From positions 1 through 54,750 of the forward strand of contig CACJQK010000010.1 in the NCBI GenBank assembly GCA_902595515.1: a stretch of DNA of 54,750 nucleotides, in the 5' to 3' direction. The position numbers were made by a program, and so were the translations under genes. Every line of letters starts with the position of its first letter. Position 1 is the first letter of the stretch. This stretch comes from an uncultured SAR116 cluster alpha proteobacterium (GTDB lineage Bacteria; Pseudomonadota; Alphaproteobacteria; Puniceispirillales; Marisalimonadaceae). A model generated the notes under the pieces. The model made no database searches. It was not told the DNA's origin and saw nothing but the letters and a program-made list of their open reading frames with translations. This document shows positions 44,443 through 52,263 of this stretch, piece after piece.

Positions 44443-44489
44443 AACGATAGATATATTTCATATAAACACTTATAGTGTTTTATATCGTT
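44443..44489. promoter_or_regulatory. nested inverted repeats, candidate operator
   Basis: An inner repeat AAACACT-TAT-AGTGTTT (44464-44480) is enclosed by AACGATA (44443-44449) and TATCGTT (44483-44489). These arms contain G/C at matching places, so the symmetry is better than in other AT-rich gaps. The block lies between the divergent SDR start (44398) and the DUF2938-otnC-otnI operon (44534) and would overlap the promoters of both. Confidence 0.45.
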
Positions 44490-44533
44490 CAACTATCCAA
44501 TGCTAGATAAATTTTAAAAATAGAGGAAGTTTG

Positions 44534-45010
44534 ATGGAAATATTTCACATAGTCATTATTGGAATTGTATCTTGTCTTGCAATGGATATGTGGCAGAGGC
44601 TACTTAAATTATTATATGATATAAATCCTTCTGATTGGGGTGTGGTTGGAAGATGGTTTTTATTGGTAATGTTTAGAGGAAAAATTTATAATCCTAACAT
44701 CGATGCAGAAGATCCAATTAAAAATGAATTAATAATTGGCTGGATGGTTCATTATTCCGTTGCAATTATGTATTCAGTATTTTTTTTTATTTTATTAGAA
44801 TATGAAATATGTAGTGCATCTCTTATGAATGGCGTTATTTTTGGTTTGATAAGTGTAATTGTCCCTTGGTTTTTTTTTATGCCAGCTTTAGGTAAAGGTT
44901 TATTAGGAACAAAGACACCGTCACCACTCATTGCTTGTTCTTTAGCAGTGGGAAGTCATATTGCTATAGGTGCACCTATCGGTGGGTTTTATCAGATATT
45001 CGGTTACTAA
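44534..45010 (+). CDS. DUF2938 membrane protein
   Basis: A 158-aa inner-membrane protein with four hydrophobic segments, matching the DUF2938 family: an MDMWQRLLK stretch after the first segment, WGVVGRWFL, GWMVHYSVAIMY and the ending PALGKGLLGTKTPSP. The function of the family is unknown. GAGGAAG precedes ATG 44534 (a TTG one codon earlier is not needed). It comes 28 nt before otnC and so opens that operon; a role in substrate handling or membrane adaptation is possible but unproven. Confidence 0.78.
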   Translation: MEIFHIVIIGIVSCLAMDMWQRLLKLLYDINPSDWGVVGRWFLLVMFRGKIYNPNIDAEDPIKNELIIGWMVHYSVAIMYSVFFFILLEYEICSASLMNGVIFGLISVIVPWFFFMPALGKGLLGTKTPSPLIACSLAVGSHIAIGAPIGGFYQIFGY

Positions 45011-45038
45011 ATAAAGATATACGTATTGAGTATAAAAA

Positions 45039-45686
45039 ATGAATGAAAATAAATTAAGAGAGCAAATATGTGTTTTAGCTACTTCTATTTTTGATAGAGG
45101 CTTAACACATGGTTCAACCGGAAATATTTCAGTACGTTTGGATGATAATAATATTTTAGTTACTCCTTCTGGATCTTCTTTTGGTAGACTTGACCCAAAG
45201 CAAATAGTCAAGGTTACTAAATCTGGTGAAATTATTGGGTCTACAACACCTACAAAAGAATTACCACTTCATCAGGCTTTCTATGAAACAAGAGGAATGA
45301 AATCTGGTGCAGTAGTACATCTCCATTCAACCTATTCAGTCGCTTTATCAATGTTGCCAGGAATTAATGAAGATAATGTTTTACCCTCATATACACCTTA
45401 CTCCGTTATGTTATTAGGTAAGGTAAAGTTACTTCCGTTCTTTGTGCCAGGAGATCCAGCAATGGGTGATGCAATTAAAGGTCTTGCTGGAAAAAGATCT
45501 GCCGTTCTTCTTGCTAATCATGGTCCTGTTGTTTCTGGTAAAGATTTGGAGTCAGCGGTTAATGCTGTTGAAGAATTAGAGGCTACTGCTAAACTAGCTC
45601 TTATATTAAAAGGATCAGATGCAATAGAATTAAAAACATCTCAAATAGATAAAATAGTGTCTAAATTTAACATAGAATGGGATTAG
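45039..45686 (+). CDS. otnC: 3-oxo-tetronate-4-phosphate decarboxylase (class II aldolase family)
   Basis: A 215-aa class II aldolase/adducin-domain enzyme. The phosphate-binding GSTGNIS is at 25-31; metal ligands fit His94, His96 (HLHST) and His161 (NHGPVV), with Glu74 as acid/base. Length and direct coupling to an OtnI homologue (4 nt gap) support OtnC, which decarboxylates 3-oxo-tetronate-4-phosphate to dihydroxyacetone phosphate. The alternative is another class II aldolase such as fuculose- or ribulose-phosphate aldolase. No OtnK homologue is in the window. Confidence 0.82.
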   Translation: MNENKLREQICVLATSIFDRGLTHGSTGNISVRLDDNNILVTPSGSSFGRLDPKQIVKVTKSGEIIGSTTPTKELPLHQAFYETRGMKSGAVVHLHSTYSVALSMLPGINEDNVLPSYTPYSVMLLGKVKLLPFFVPGDPAMGDAIKGLAGKRSAVLLANHGPVVSGKDLESAVNAVEELEATAKLALILKGSDAIELKTSQIDKIVSKFNIEWD

Positions 45687-45690
45687 GACA

Positions 45691-46458
45691 ATGTATAAAT
45701 TTTCGGCTAATTTAGGTTTTTTATGGACAGAAATGTCTCAAATTGACGCTATATATAAAGCTAAAGATAAAGGGTTTGATGCAGTAGAGTTTCAGTTTCC
45801 TTATCAATATGATTCTCAAGAAATTAAAAAAGCATTGGATGATGTAAACTTACCTGTTATGGGTATTAATACAATTAAAGGTAATGTTGAAAAAGGTGAT
45901 AATGGTCTATTAGCTGTCCCTTCAAGGGTATCAGAGGCAAGAGACGCATTACAACAAGCCTTTGAGTATGCAAAAGTAATTAAATCAAAAAACATTCATG
46001 CAATGGCAGGTGTCACAGATTTATCAACAAAATCTCTTGTGACTTTTATTGATAATTTAAAATTTGCAAAAGAATTGGTCAAAGAAAGTAATATTAGTTT
46101 AGTTATTGAACCTTTAAACTTAAAGGATAATCCAGGATATTTTTTAACAAGAGTTGAGCAGGCTAAGGAGATATGTGAGCTTGTAGGTTCTGATAGTATA
46201 AAAATTATGTTTGATTTTTATCATGTTCAAATCAATCAAGGCAATGTCATAAATAGATTTGCAGATAATTTATCTTTCATTGGTCATGTGCAGATAGCTT
46301 CAGTAAATGGTAGATCTGAACCAGATAAGGGTGAATTAAATTTTTCTTACATTATTCCAGAAATTTATAAAATAGGTTACAAAGTGCTGATTGGAGCAGA
46401 ATATAAGCCAAGAACAACGACTGATGAAGGAATTGCTTGGATGGATAATTTTAAATAA
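45691..46458 (+). CDS. otnI: 2-oxo-tetronate isomerase/hydroxypyruvate isomerase
   Basis: A 255-aa AP-endonuclease-2-type TIM barrel of the Hyi/OtnI family. Catalytic residues fit Glu140 (VIEPLN) and Glu237 (IGAEYKP), with Asp175, His178 and Gln201 at the metal. It would convert 2-oxo-tetronate to 3-oxo-tetronate (OtnI) or hydroxypyruvate to tartronate semialdehyde (Hyi). Pairing with otnC and the presence of denD and ltnD in the window favour OtnI. Confidence 0.82.
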   Translation: MYKFSANLGFLWTEMSQIDAIYKAKDKGFDAVEFQFPYQYDSQEIKKALDDVNLPVMGINTIKGNVEKGDNGLLAVPSRVSEARDALQQAFEYAKVIKSKNIHAMAGVTDLSTKSLVTFIDNLKFAKELVKESNISLVIEPLNLKDNPGYFLTRVEQAKEICELVGSDSIKIMFDFYHVQINQGNVINRFADNLSFIGHVQIASVNGRSEPDKGELNFSYIIPEIYKIGYKVLIGAEYKPRTTTDEGIAWMDNFK

Positions 46459-46479
46459 AAATTTTTAAAGGATTTTTAA

Positions 46480-47448
46480 ATGAAAATAATCAGACAATAT
46501 GGCCCTAATGAAATAAAAAACTCATCATTGTGTTTTGGAACAATGCAGTTTGGAGACGGAGCTGATGAACGCGACAGCCAAGAAATGTATGAGGCATGTC
46601 GAGAAAATGGTATTAATTTTTTTGATACTGCATTTGTTTATACTGGAGGTAAATCTGAAAAAATTCTTGGAAATTTAATTAGAGAAGAACGTGAAAAAAT
46701 TATTTTAATTACAAAAGCAGGTTCAGTTGGAGGTTCAAGTGGAGAAAATATTAGATCACAATTAGAACAGAGTCTTAAAAGATTAAATCAGGACTACGTA
46801 GATGTTTTTTTCTTACATCATTGGGATGATATTGTACCATTAGAAGAAACATTTGAAACACTTAAAAAATTAAAAGAAGAAAAAAAATTTTTTCAATTAG
46901 GTGTTTCTAATTTTGCTGCTTGGCAAGTTTTGAAAGCAAATTTGATTGCTCAAAAATATAATTTTCCATCAGTAGATATTCTGCAACCCATGTATAATAT
47001 TGTTAAAAGACAAGCCGAAGTAGAAATTCTTCCTATGGCAACATCAGAAGATATTGGTGTAATAAGTTATAGTCCTTTAGGAGGGGGACTTCTTACAGGC
47101 AAATATGATGCATCAATTACATCAAGTAAAAATACATCTGGAAGACTTCATGAAAATAAAAAATATAAAATTAGATATGGACAAGATTGGATGTACAAAG
47201 CAGCACGTTCTTTAAAAAATTTAGCTAATGATTTAAATTATGATCCTATTTCTTTAGCGGTTGCTTGGGTTTTAAAGAATGATGCAGTAACTGCCCCAAT
47301 AATAAGCGCCAGAAATCTAAAACAATTAAAACCTTCCCTAGATTCAGTTAAAATTTCATTAGATAATGAAACTTACAAATTAATATCTAGTATTAGCCCT
47401 ACACCTGCTCCTGCAACTGATAGATTAGAAGAAGTCAGTGACAATTAA
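46480..47448 (+). CDS. aldo/keto reductase
   Basis: A 322-aa NAD(P)H-dependent AKR. The catalytic tetrad fits Asp49, Tyr54 (FDTAFVYTGG), Lys79 (ITKAG) and His113 (FFLHHWD). AKRs reduce aldehydes or oxidise aldoses to lactones; several L-fucose or D-arabinose dehydrogenases are AKRs. It follows otnI by 21 nt with AAAGGAT upstream. In this operon it may supply a lactone or aldonic acid, or reduce a tetrose; substrate not determinable. Confidence 0.85.
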   Translation: MKIIRQYGPNEIKNSSLCFGTMQFGDGADERDSQEMYEACRENGINFFDTAFVYTGGKSEKILGNLIREEREKIILITKAGSVGGSSGENIRSQLEQSLKRLNQDYVDVFFLHHWDDIVPLEETFETLKKLKEEKKFFQLGVSNFAAWQVLKANLIAQKYNFPSVDILQPMYNIVKRQAEVEILPMATSEDIGVISYSPLGGGLLTGKYDASITSSKNTSGRLHENKKYKIRYGQDWMYKAARSLKNLANDLNYDPISLAVAWVLKNDAVTAPIISARNLKQLKPSLDSVKISLDNETYKLISSISPTPAPATDRLEEVSDN

Positions 47449-47461
47449 ATAAGGAAATTTC

Positions 47462-48277
47462 TTGGATACTGCAATAGAAAAAAATTGGGAAGTTTATGCT
47501 TTAAAATATGCTGAGAGAGCAGATAGAACTCGTGGTGATAGCTTTATTTTCGACGATCATTCTAATCAAGCTCACACCATAGATTATTTTATTTGGGTCT
47601 TAAAATCAGACAAAGATTTCATCGTTGTAGACACAGGTTATGATTACGATGAAGCTAAAAGAAGAGATAGGCCAATACATAGAGCTCCGTCTGAGGCTTT
47701 AAAAGCCATTAATGTTGAAGCTAGTGATGTTACTGACGTGATTATAACCCATCTTCATTATGATCATGCAGGAGGGTTAAAGGATTTTCCGAATGCAAAA
47801 TTTCATCTTCAAGAAACTGAGATGGCATACGCGACTGGTCCTTGTATGTGTCATGAAACTATCAAAATGCCTTTTACAGGGGAACATGTATGTGAGATGG
47901 TTAAAAATTTATACTCTGGCAGGGTTGTTTTTTATAATGGTATTGGATCAATCAAAAGTGGAGTAACTGTTCATTTAGTAGGAGGTCATTCTAGAGGCCT
48001 GCAGTCTGTAAGAGTAAAAACAGAAAATGGTTATTTATGTTTGGCATCAGATGCCACACATTTCTATGAAAACTTTCTTATGGGCAAACCATTTCCAATT
48101 GTTGTTGATTTGGAAGACATGCTTAATGGCTTTAATTTAATTAAAAGTCTGGCAAGCAGTAATGATATGGTGATCCCAGGACATGATCCTCTAGTTAAAA
48201 ACTTTTTTCCTAAAGAAGGAACATCAGGTTTTGTTTGGAGATTAGATAAAGGATCAACTAGTCCAGTAAAGATCTAA
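47462..48277 (+). CDS. MBL-fold metallohydrolase (lactonase-like)
   Basis: A 271-aa metallo-beta-lactamase-fold enzyme. The metal motif HLHYDHAGG gives His97, His99, Asp101 and His102; a later GGHSRG and a final PGHDP complete the site. The layout with the TGY...PSEALKAI insert resembles AHL-lactonase (AttM/AiiA) proteins. At the end of the otn operon, 13 nt after the aldo/keto reductase, it may open a sugar lactone rather than a quorum signal. The start is TTG at 47462, with AAGGAAAT upstream and no nearby in-frame ATG. The 3' end overlaps the convergent gene by 20 nt. Confidence 0.83.
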   Translation: MDTAIEKNWEVYALKYAERADRTRGDSFIFDDHSNQAHTIDYFIWVLKSDKDFIVVDTGYDYDEAKRRDRPIHRAPSEALKAINVEASDVTDVIITHLHYDHAGGLKDFPNAKFHLQETEMAYATGPCMCHETIKMPFTGEHVCEMVKNLYSGRVVFYNGIGSIKSGVTVHLVGGHSRGLQSVRVKTENGYLCLASDATHFYENFLMGKPFPIVVDLEDMLNGFNLIKSLASSNDMVIPGHDPLVKNFFPKEGTSGFVWRLDKGSTSPVKI

Positions 48278-49574
48278 AGTTTTTTTCCATTGATCTTCTA
48301 AATGACACAGTAGGATCATCAGATGAATAATCTACATCTTTCCAAGTTAAAATTTGATCTTCTTTTATATCCTTATTAAGTTTTATCCCATGAGCAAGAC
48401 CTATTGGCAGAGTTTCATTTGAAAGAGAATCTCTGGCTGGTATCAATTTGCCCCATATAGTAGCTCCACCTTCTCCATCTAAAATTTCACCTTTTTTTAG
48501 TGATCTTTTTGATGTGGCAACTACATCACCTGAAAAATTTTGTGTTTGCCCAGTGGATTGATTTAATAAAGCTGCACTAAAGATTGAAATATTAAGTTCC
48601 ATGCCAATTAAATGAAATGGTTTGTACATAGCAGAAAATTGTCCAGTGCTATCAGTATTCATACCATATTGTTTAAAACATGAGGCTGCATAATCATTTG
48701 GTGCCTTGAGAACGGCGTAAACTCCCCATCTTAAATCTTTAAATACATCTTTACCATCCCTATCAAGAGATGATACTACCTCAACTTGTCCATCATGTTC
48801 TAAAACACCACCATTGTTTTTTGGTTTAAGAACCTCTGCTAGATCATCCATACCACAAGGAGGAAAAAGTAATCCATTAGAGGGCACTTTAAGATTGCAA
48901 GCGTTGGCAATTGCTGCCATTTCAAGGCTTGATTTTGTTCCATCAAGAAAAGAGTTAAACATTTTAGAGTTCATCCCGGCTTCATTTGCTTCTTTTTCTG
49001 TTAATCCATAATAATTCCATACTGTTTCAGGCGTCGATTTATGATATTCAGGAAGATATTTAGTACCTTTACCAGCAGCAGTTACATAAAAGCCATTTGA
49101 CCTAGCCCAGTCAACAATTTCAGCTGTAAGAGCAGGCTGATCTCCATAAGCCATAGAATAAACAACACCAGCAGATTTAGCTTCTTTAACTAAAGACGCA
49201 CCAGCCAATACATCAGCTTCTACATTTACCATTACGATGTGTTTACCGTTCTGAAATGCTGTTTGCGCATGCAAAATCCCAGCTGATGGATGTCCAGTTG
49301 CCTCTACAACAACCTCAACTTCAGACTTTGTTATTGCTTTAATTCCTGAGTCGACAAATTTAGTATTAGAAATAAGATCATCTTTCCAACCAACATTTTT
49401 ACAAGCTTTTTTAGCGTTGTCTGGAATTAGATCTGCAATTATTACAACTTCTAAACCAGGTGTGGTTGGTACTTGACTTAAAAACATAGAGCCAAATTTT
49501 CCAGCTCCAATTAAAGCAACTTTTACAGGTGCATTATTATCTATTCTTTGTGAAATCAAACTTTGTAAAAACAT
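48258..49574 (-). CDS. homoserine dehydrogenase-like oxidoreductase with C-terminal SAF domain (COG4091 type)
   Basis: A 438-aa protein: N-terminal Rossmann domain with GAGKFGSMF at 23-31, a middle catalytic domain that contains EATGHPSAG and GKGTKYLPEYHKSTP, and a C-terminal SAF domain (about 350-430). This is the predicted homoserine-dehydrogenase-like COG4091 family, not a real homoserine dehydrogenase, since the SAF domain and middle region differ. It is often found with sugar-acid or branched-sugar genes; the reaction is not established. Last gene of the operon PhyH, phosphatase, this gene (3 nt gap). Confidence 0.8.
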   Translation of the reverse strand: MFLQSLISQRIDNNAPVKVALIGAGKFGSMFLSQVPTTPGLEVVIIADLIPDNAKKACKNVGWKDDLISNTKFVDSGIKAITKSEVEVVVEATGHPSAGILHAQTAFQNGKHIVMVNVEADVLAGASLVKEAKSAGVVYSMAYGDQPALTAEIVDWARSNGFYVTAAGKGTKYLPEYHKSTPETVWNYYGLTEKEANEAGMNSKMFNSFLDGTKSSLEMAAIANACNLKVPSNGLLFPPCGMDDLAEVLKPKNNGGVLEHDGQVEVVSSLDRDGKDVFKDLRWGVYAVLKAPNDYAASCFKQYGMNTDSTGQFSAMYKPFHLIGMELNISIFSAALLNQSTGQTQNFSGDVVATSKRSLKKGEILDGEGGATIWGKLIPARDSLSNETLPIGLAHGIKLNKDIKEDQILTWKDVDYSSDDPTVSFRRSMEKNFRSLLD

Positions 49575-49577
49575 ATC

Positions 49578-50327
49578 CTAATTATTCCCAAATATTTGTT
49601 TTAATTTTTGGATATTATTAACTTTAAGTCCTAGCTGTGAAATGAAATAATTTTCTAATGAACTGTATTTTTTGTCTATTTCATCAATAGCTGCATTTAA
49701 ATAAGACTGCTGGACTTTACCAAGTGTGCTTAACATATTTTTTGTAACTAGTGAGTCCTGATTTGAAGAGCTAGTACTTTGCTCAGCTGTTGCGGCTTTA
49801 ATAGTCAATAAATCATTTGAAATAAGATAATTTTCAAAAATTAAATCCATAGGGTTGTTGAAAATACTTTGTATCATAAAACTGGCTATACCTGTCCTAT
49901 CTTTACCAGCAGAGCAATGAAAAATAATTGGAAGTTTCTTTGATTGAAGCAGAATTTCAAAAAATTTTGCCCAAACCTCTTTATGATTATTAATATACAT
50001 CCGATAACTATCTTCCATAACTTTTTCATAAGATTTTACACTATCCCCATCGATTTCTTTTTGTGCAACCATTCTATTAAGAGTGCTTGCTGATATAGGA
50101 AGGTTGATATATTTCTCTAAAAGTTTACTTGATAAATTATCTGGTGCTTTTTCAGTTTCTTTGGGATCACGAAAATCAATTATAGCGTGAGGGCTTAAAT
50201 TTTCTAAAACTCTAATATCTCGCTCGTTTAGGGTGCTAAGTTTAGCACATCTAAATAATAAATTTTTTTTCATTTTAGAGCCAATAGACACGTCTCTAAA
50301 ATTTGAAACTGAATCAATCGAGATCAA
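49578..50327 (-). CDS. tyrosine-specific protein phosphatase family (Y_phosphatase3)
   Basis: A 249-aa PTP-fold phosphatase. The P-loop HCSAGKDRTG contains Cys138 and Arg144 (C-x5-R), and the N-terminal NFRDVSIGS and DFRDPKE motifs are typical of the bacterial Y_phosphatase3/SioI-like group. Members dephosphorylate phosphotyrosine, phosphoinositides or small sugar phosphates. Being inside an operon with a dehydrogenase and a dioxygenase, a small-molecule substrate is plausible. TTG at 50327 with AAGGAA at 50335-50340 is the start; the first ATG would remove the conserved N-terminus. Confidence 0.82.
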   Translation of the reverse strand: MISIDSVSNFRDVSIGSKMKKNLLFRCAKLSTLNERDIRVLENLSPHAIIDFRDPKETEKAPDNLSSKLLEKYINLPISASTLNRMVAQKEIDGDSVKSYEKVMEDSYRMYINNHKEVWAKFFEILLQSKKLPIIFHCSAGKDRTGIASFMIQSIFNNPMDLIFENYLISNDLLTIKAATAEQSTSSSNQDSLVTKNMLSTLGKVQQSYLNAAIDEIDKKYSSLENYFISQLGLKVNNIQKLKQIFGNN

Positions 50328-50356
50328 AAAAATTTTCCTTGTTTTAAAATGCTTTA

Positions 50357-51157
50357 CTATTCAGCTGCGCTAACATCAATGGTTACTAATTCATTAAGGC
50401 AATTGTCATCAAGCTTTGTAATAGGTGTAAAATCTCTATGTGCAATCCATTCTTCTCGATTAAACTTTTGTATATGATTATCTACGTGACATAAAGATAG
50501 ATAGACAATACTTCTGCCAAAAGGAGAAATATTTGGAGGACTTGCATGAACTAGCAAAGAAGAAAACATCAACATACTACCAGCTGCTCCAGTTGGAGCA
50601 ACACATCCACCTCTTTCAGCTAACTCTAAAACTTTTTCATTATCTAAAGTCCAAAGTGGATAACTTGTAGTCTCTAAATCGTGACCTGCATCAATAACTC
50701 CTATTTTGTGACTGCCTGGTATAAAAAGTAAAGGACCATTTGCCGCAGTAACGTCATCAAGAAATACAGCAATATTCATAGCTCTTGGCTCTGGCATCCC
50801 GTCATCTCTCTTCCAAGTTCCATAATCTTGATGCCATTGCCAAACAGCTCCATCAAATGCAGCCTTAGCATTTAATTTAAACTGATGCATGTAGACATCA
50901 CCATCTAGTAGTTGAGATACTGGATTAATCAATCTAGGATGAGCAGCTAATCTTCTAAAAGCTTCGTTGTATGTGTGTGCTGCAAAAGCAGTTCTTGCAA
51001 CTCCTGTGCTTTCTTTCCAAACTTCTTTTCTATTTTCTAAATATACTTTGTCAGCTTCCTCTTTTAATAATGCTGCTTCATCAGAATTAAACAGTTCAGG
51101 AAAAAATAAATAACCATCTTTATCAAATTTTTCTAAATCAGTGTTGTTTAAAAGCAT
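50357..51157 (-). CDS. phytanoyl-CoA dioxygenase (PhyH)-family hydroxylase
   Basis: A 266-aa Fe(II)/2-oxoglutarate dioxygenase of the PhyH group. Ligands fit His109 and Asp111 (WHQDYGTW), His204 (LVHASPPN), with Arg215 for 2-oxoglutarate. The WHQD-TW-DDGMP...NGPLLFIPGSHK pattern resembles ectoine- and proline-type hydroxylases more than human PhyH, but the rest is not close enough to name ectoine hydroxylase. It leads an operon with the phosphatase and COG4091 oxidoreductase. GGAGGAAT stands just before the ATG. Confidence 0.85.
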   Translation of the reverse strand: MLLNNTDLEKFDKDGYLFFPELFNSDEAALLKEEADKVYLENRKEVWKESTGVARTAFAAHTYNEAFRRLAAHPRLINPVSQLLDGDVYMHQFKLNAKAAFDGAVWQWHQDYGTWKRDDGMPEPRAMNIAVFLDDVTAANGPLLFIPGSHKIGVIDAGHDLETTSYPLWTLDNEKVLELAERGGCVAPTGAAGSMLMFSSLLVHASPPNISPFGRSIVYLSLCHVDNHIQKFNREEWIAHRDFTPITKLDDNCLNELVTIDVSAAE

Positions 51158-51289
51158 TTATTCCTCCTTAATCACATTAAAATTTATAATATATAAAAAA
51201 TTATAATAATGTAATTAAAATAATTGAAGTCATCATAATTAGCGTGTTAAATACTCATTTATATTTAATTTTATTAGAAGGAGACAAGT

Positions 51290-52255
51290 TTGTCGCTTAT
51301 TTCACCCCTAGATAAATTAAAAATTCCTGTAATAGGATCTCCATTATTTATAATATCAAATCCAGATTTAGTTATAGCTCAATGTAAGGCAGGTATAATT
51401 GGTTCTTTCCCATGCTTAAATGCTAGAGAAGGTGAGGGTGAACCCAATATGCTAGAGATATGGTTAAAAAGAATAAATGAAGAATTAGATAGACATAATC
51501 AAGAAAATCCTGACAATCCAGCAGCTCCTTACGCAGTTAATCACATTGTTCATAAATCTAATATTAGATTAGAAAAAGATATTGATATTTGTGCAAAATG
51601 GGAAGCTCCTGTTTGGATAACTTCTTTGGGTGCAAGGCCTGAGGTAAATGAAGTAGCTCATCAGGCTAAAGGTATTGTTTTGCACGATATTATAAACAAT
51701 TTTTTTGCAAAAAAAGCAATTGACAAGGGTGCTGATGGATTGGTAGCTGTTGCTGCTGGTGCAGGTGGTCATGCAGGTACACTTTCACCATTTGCATTAA
51801 TTCAAGAGATTCGTGAATGGTTTTCTGGTCCTCTTCTACTCTCAGGTTCAATAGCTAATGGTGGTGCAGTACTTGCTGCTCAAGCAATGGGAGCTGACTT
51901 AGCTTATATAGGCTCTGCATTTATTGCTACTAATGAGGCCAATGCCGATCAAAGATATAAAGAAATGATTACAGAATCTTCTGCCGACGATATTGTATAC
52001 ACAAACTTGTTTACTGGGGTTCATGGTAATTATTTGAAAGGGTCTATAGTGGCTCAGGGGCTAGATCCAGACAATCTTGATGTTAGTGATTCAAGTAAAA
52101 TGAATTTTAGTTCTGGCACTTCAAAACCAAAGAGCTGGAAAGAAATTTGGGGTTCAGGTCAAGGTATTTCTGCTGTAAAAAGTATTTTACCAGCTGAAGA
52201 CTTGGTCAAAAGAATAAACAATGAGTATGTTGAAGCCAAAAGTAAACTTATGTAG
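51290..52255 (+). CDS. nitronate monooxygenase (2-nitropropane dioxygenase family)
   Basis: A 321-aa FMN-dependent TIM-barrel enzyme of the NMO family: opening PVIGSPLFI, VAVAAGAGGHAG in the phosphate/FMN region and GADLAYIGSAFIATNEA near 200. It oxidises alkyl nitronates; some family members are enoyl-ACP reductases (FabK), but FabK is usually in fatty-acid clusters. The start is TTG 51290 with a strong AAGGAG 7 nt upstream and no nearby in-frame ATG. It is followed after 8 nt by the bifunctional beta-oxidation gene, so the pair is one operon. Confidence 0.87.
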   Translation: MSLISPLDKLKIPVIGSPLFIISNPDLVIAQCKAGIIGSFPCLNAREGEGEPNMLEIWLKRINEELDRHNQENPDNPAAPYAVNHIVHKSNIRLEKDIDICAKWEAPVWITSLGARPEVNEVAHQAKGIVLHDIINNFFAKKAIDKGADGLVAVAAGAGGHAGTLSPFALIQEIREWFSGPLLLSGSIANGGAVLAAQAMGADLAYIGSAFIATNEANADQRYKEMITESSADDIVYTNLFTGVHGNYLKGSIVAQGLDPDNLDVSDSSKMNFSSGTSKPKSWKEIWGSGQGISAVKSILPAEDLVKRINNEYVEAKSKLM

Positions 52256-52263
52256 AGGATAAA

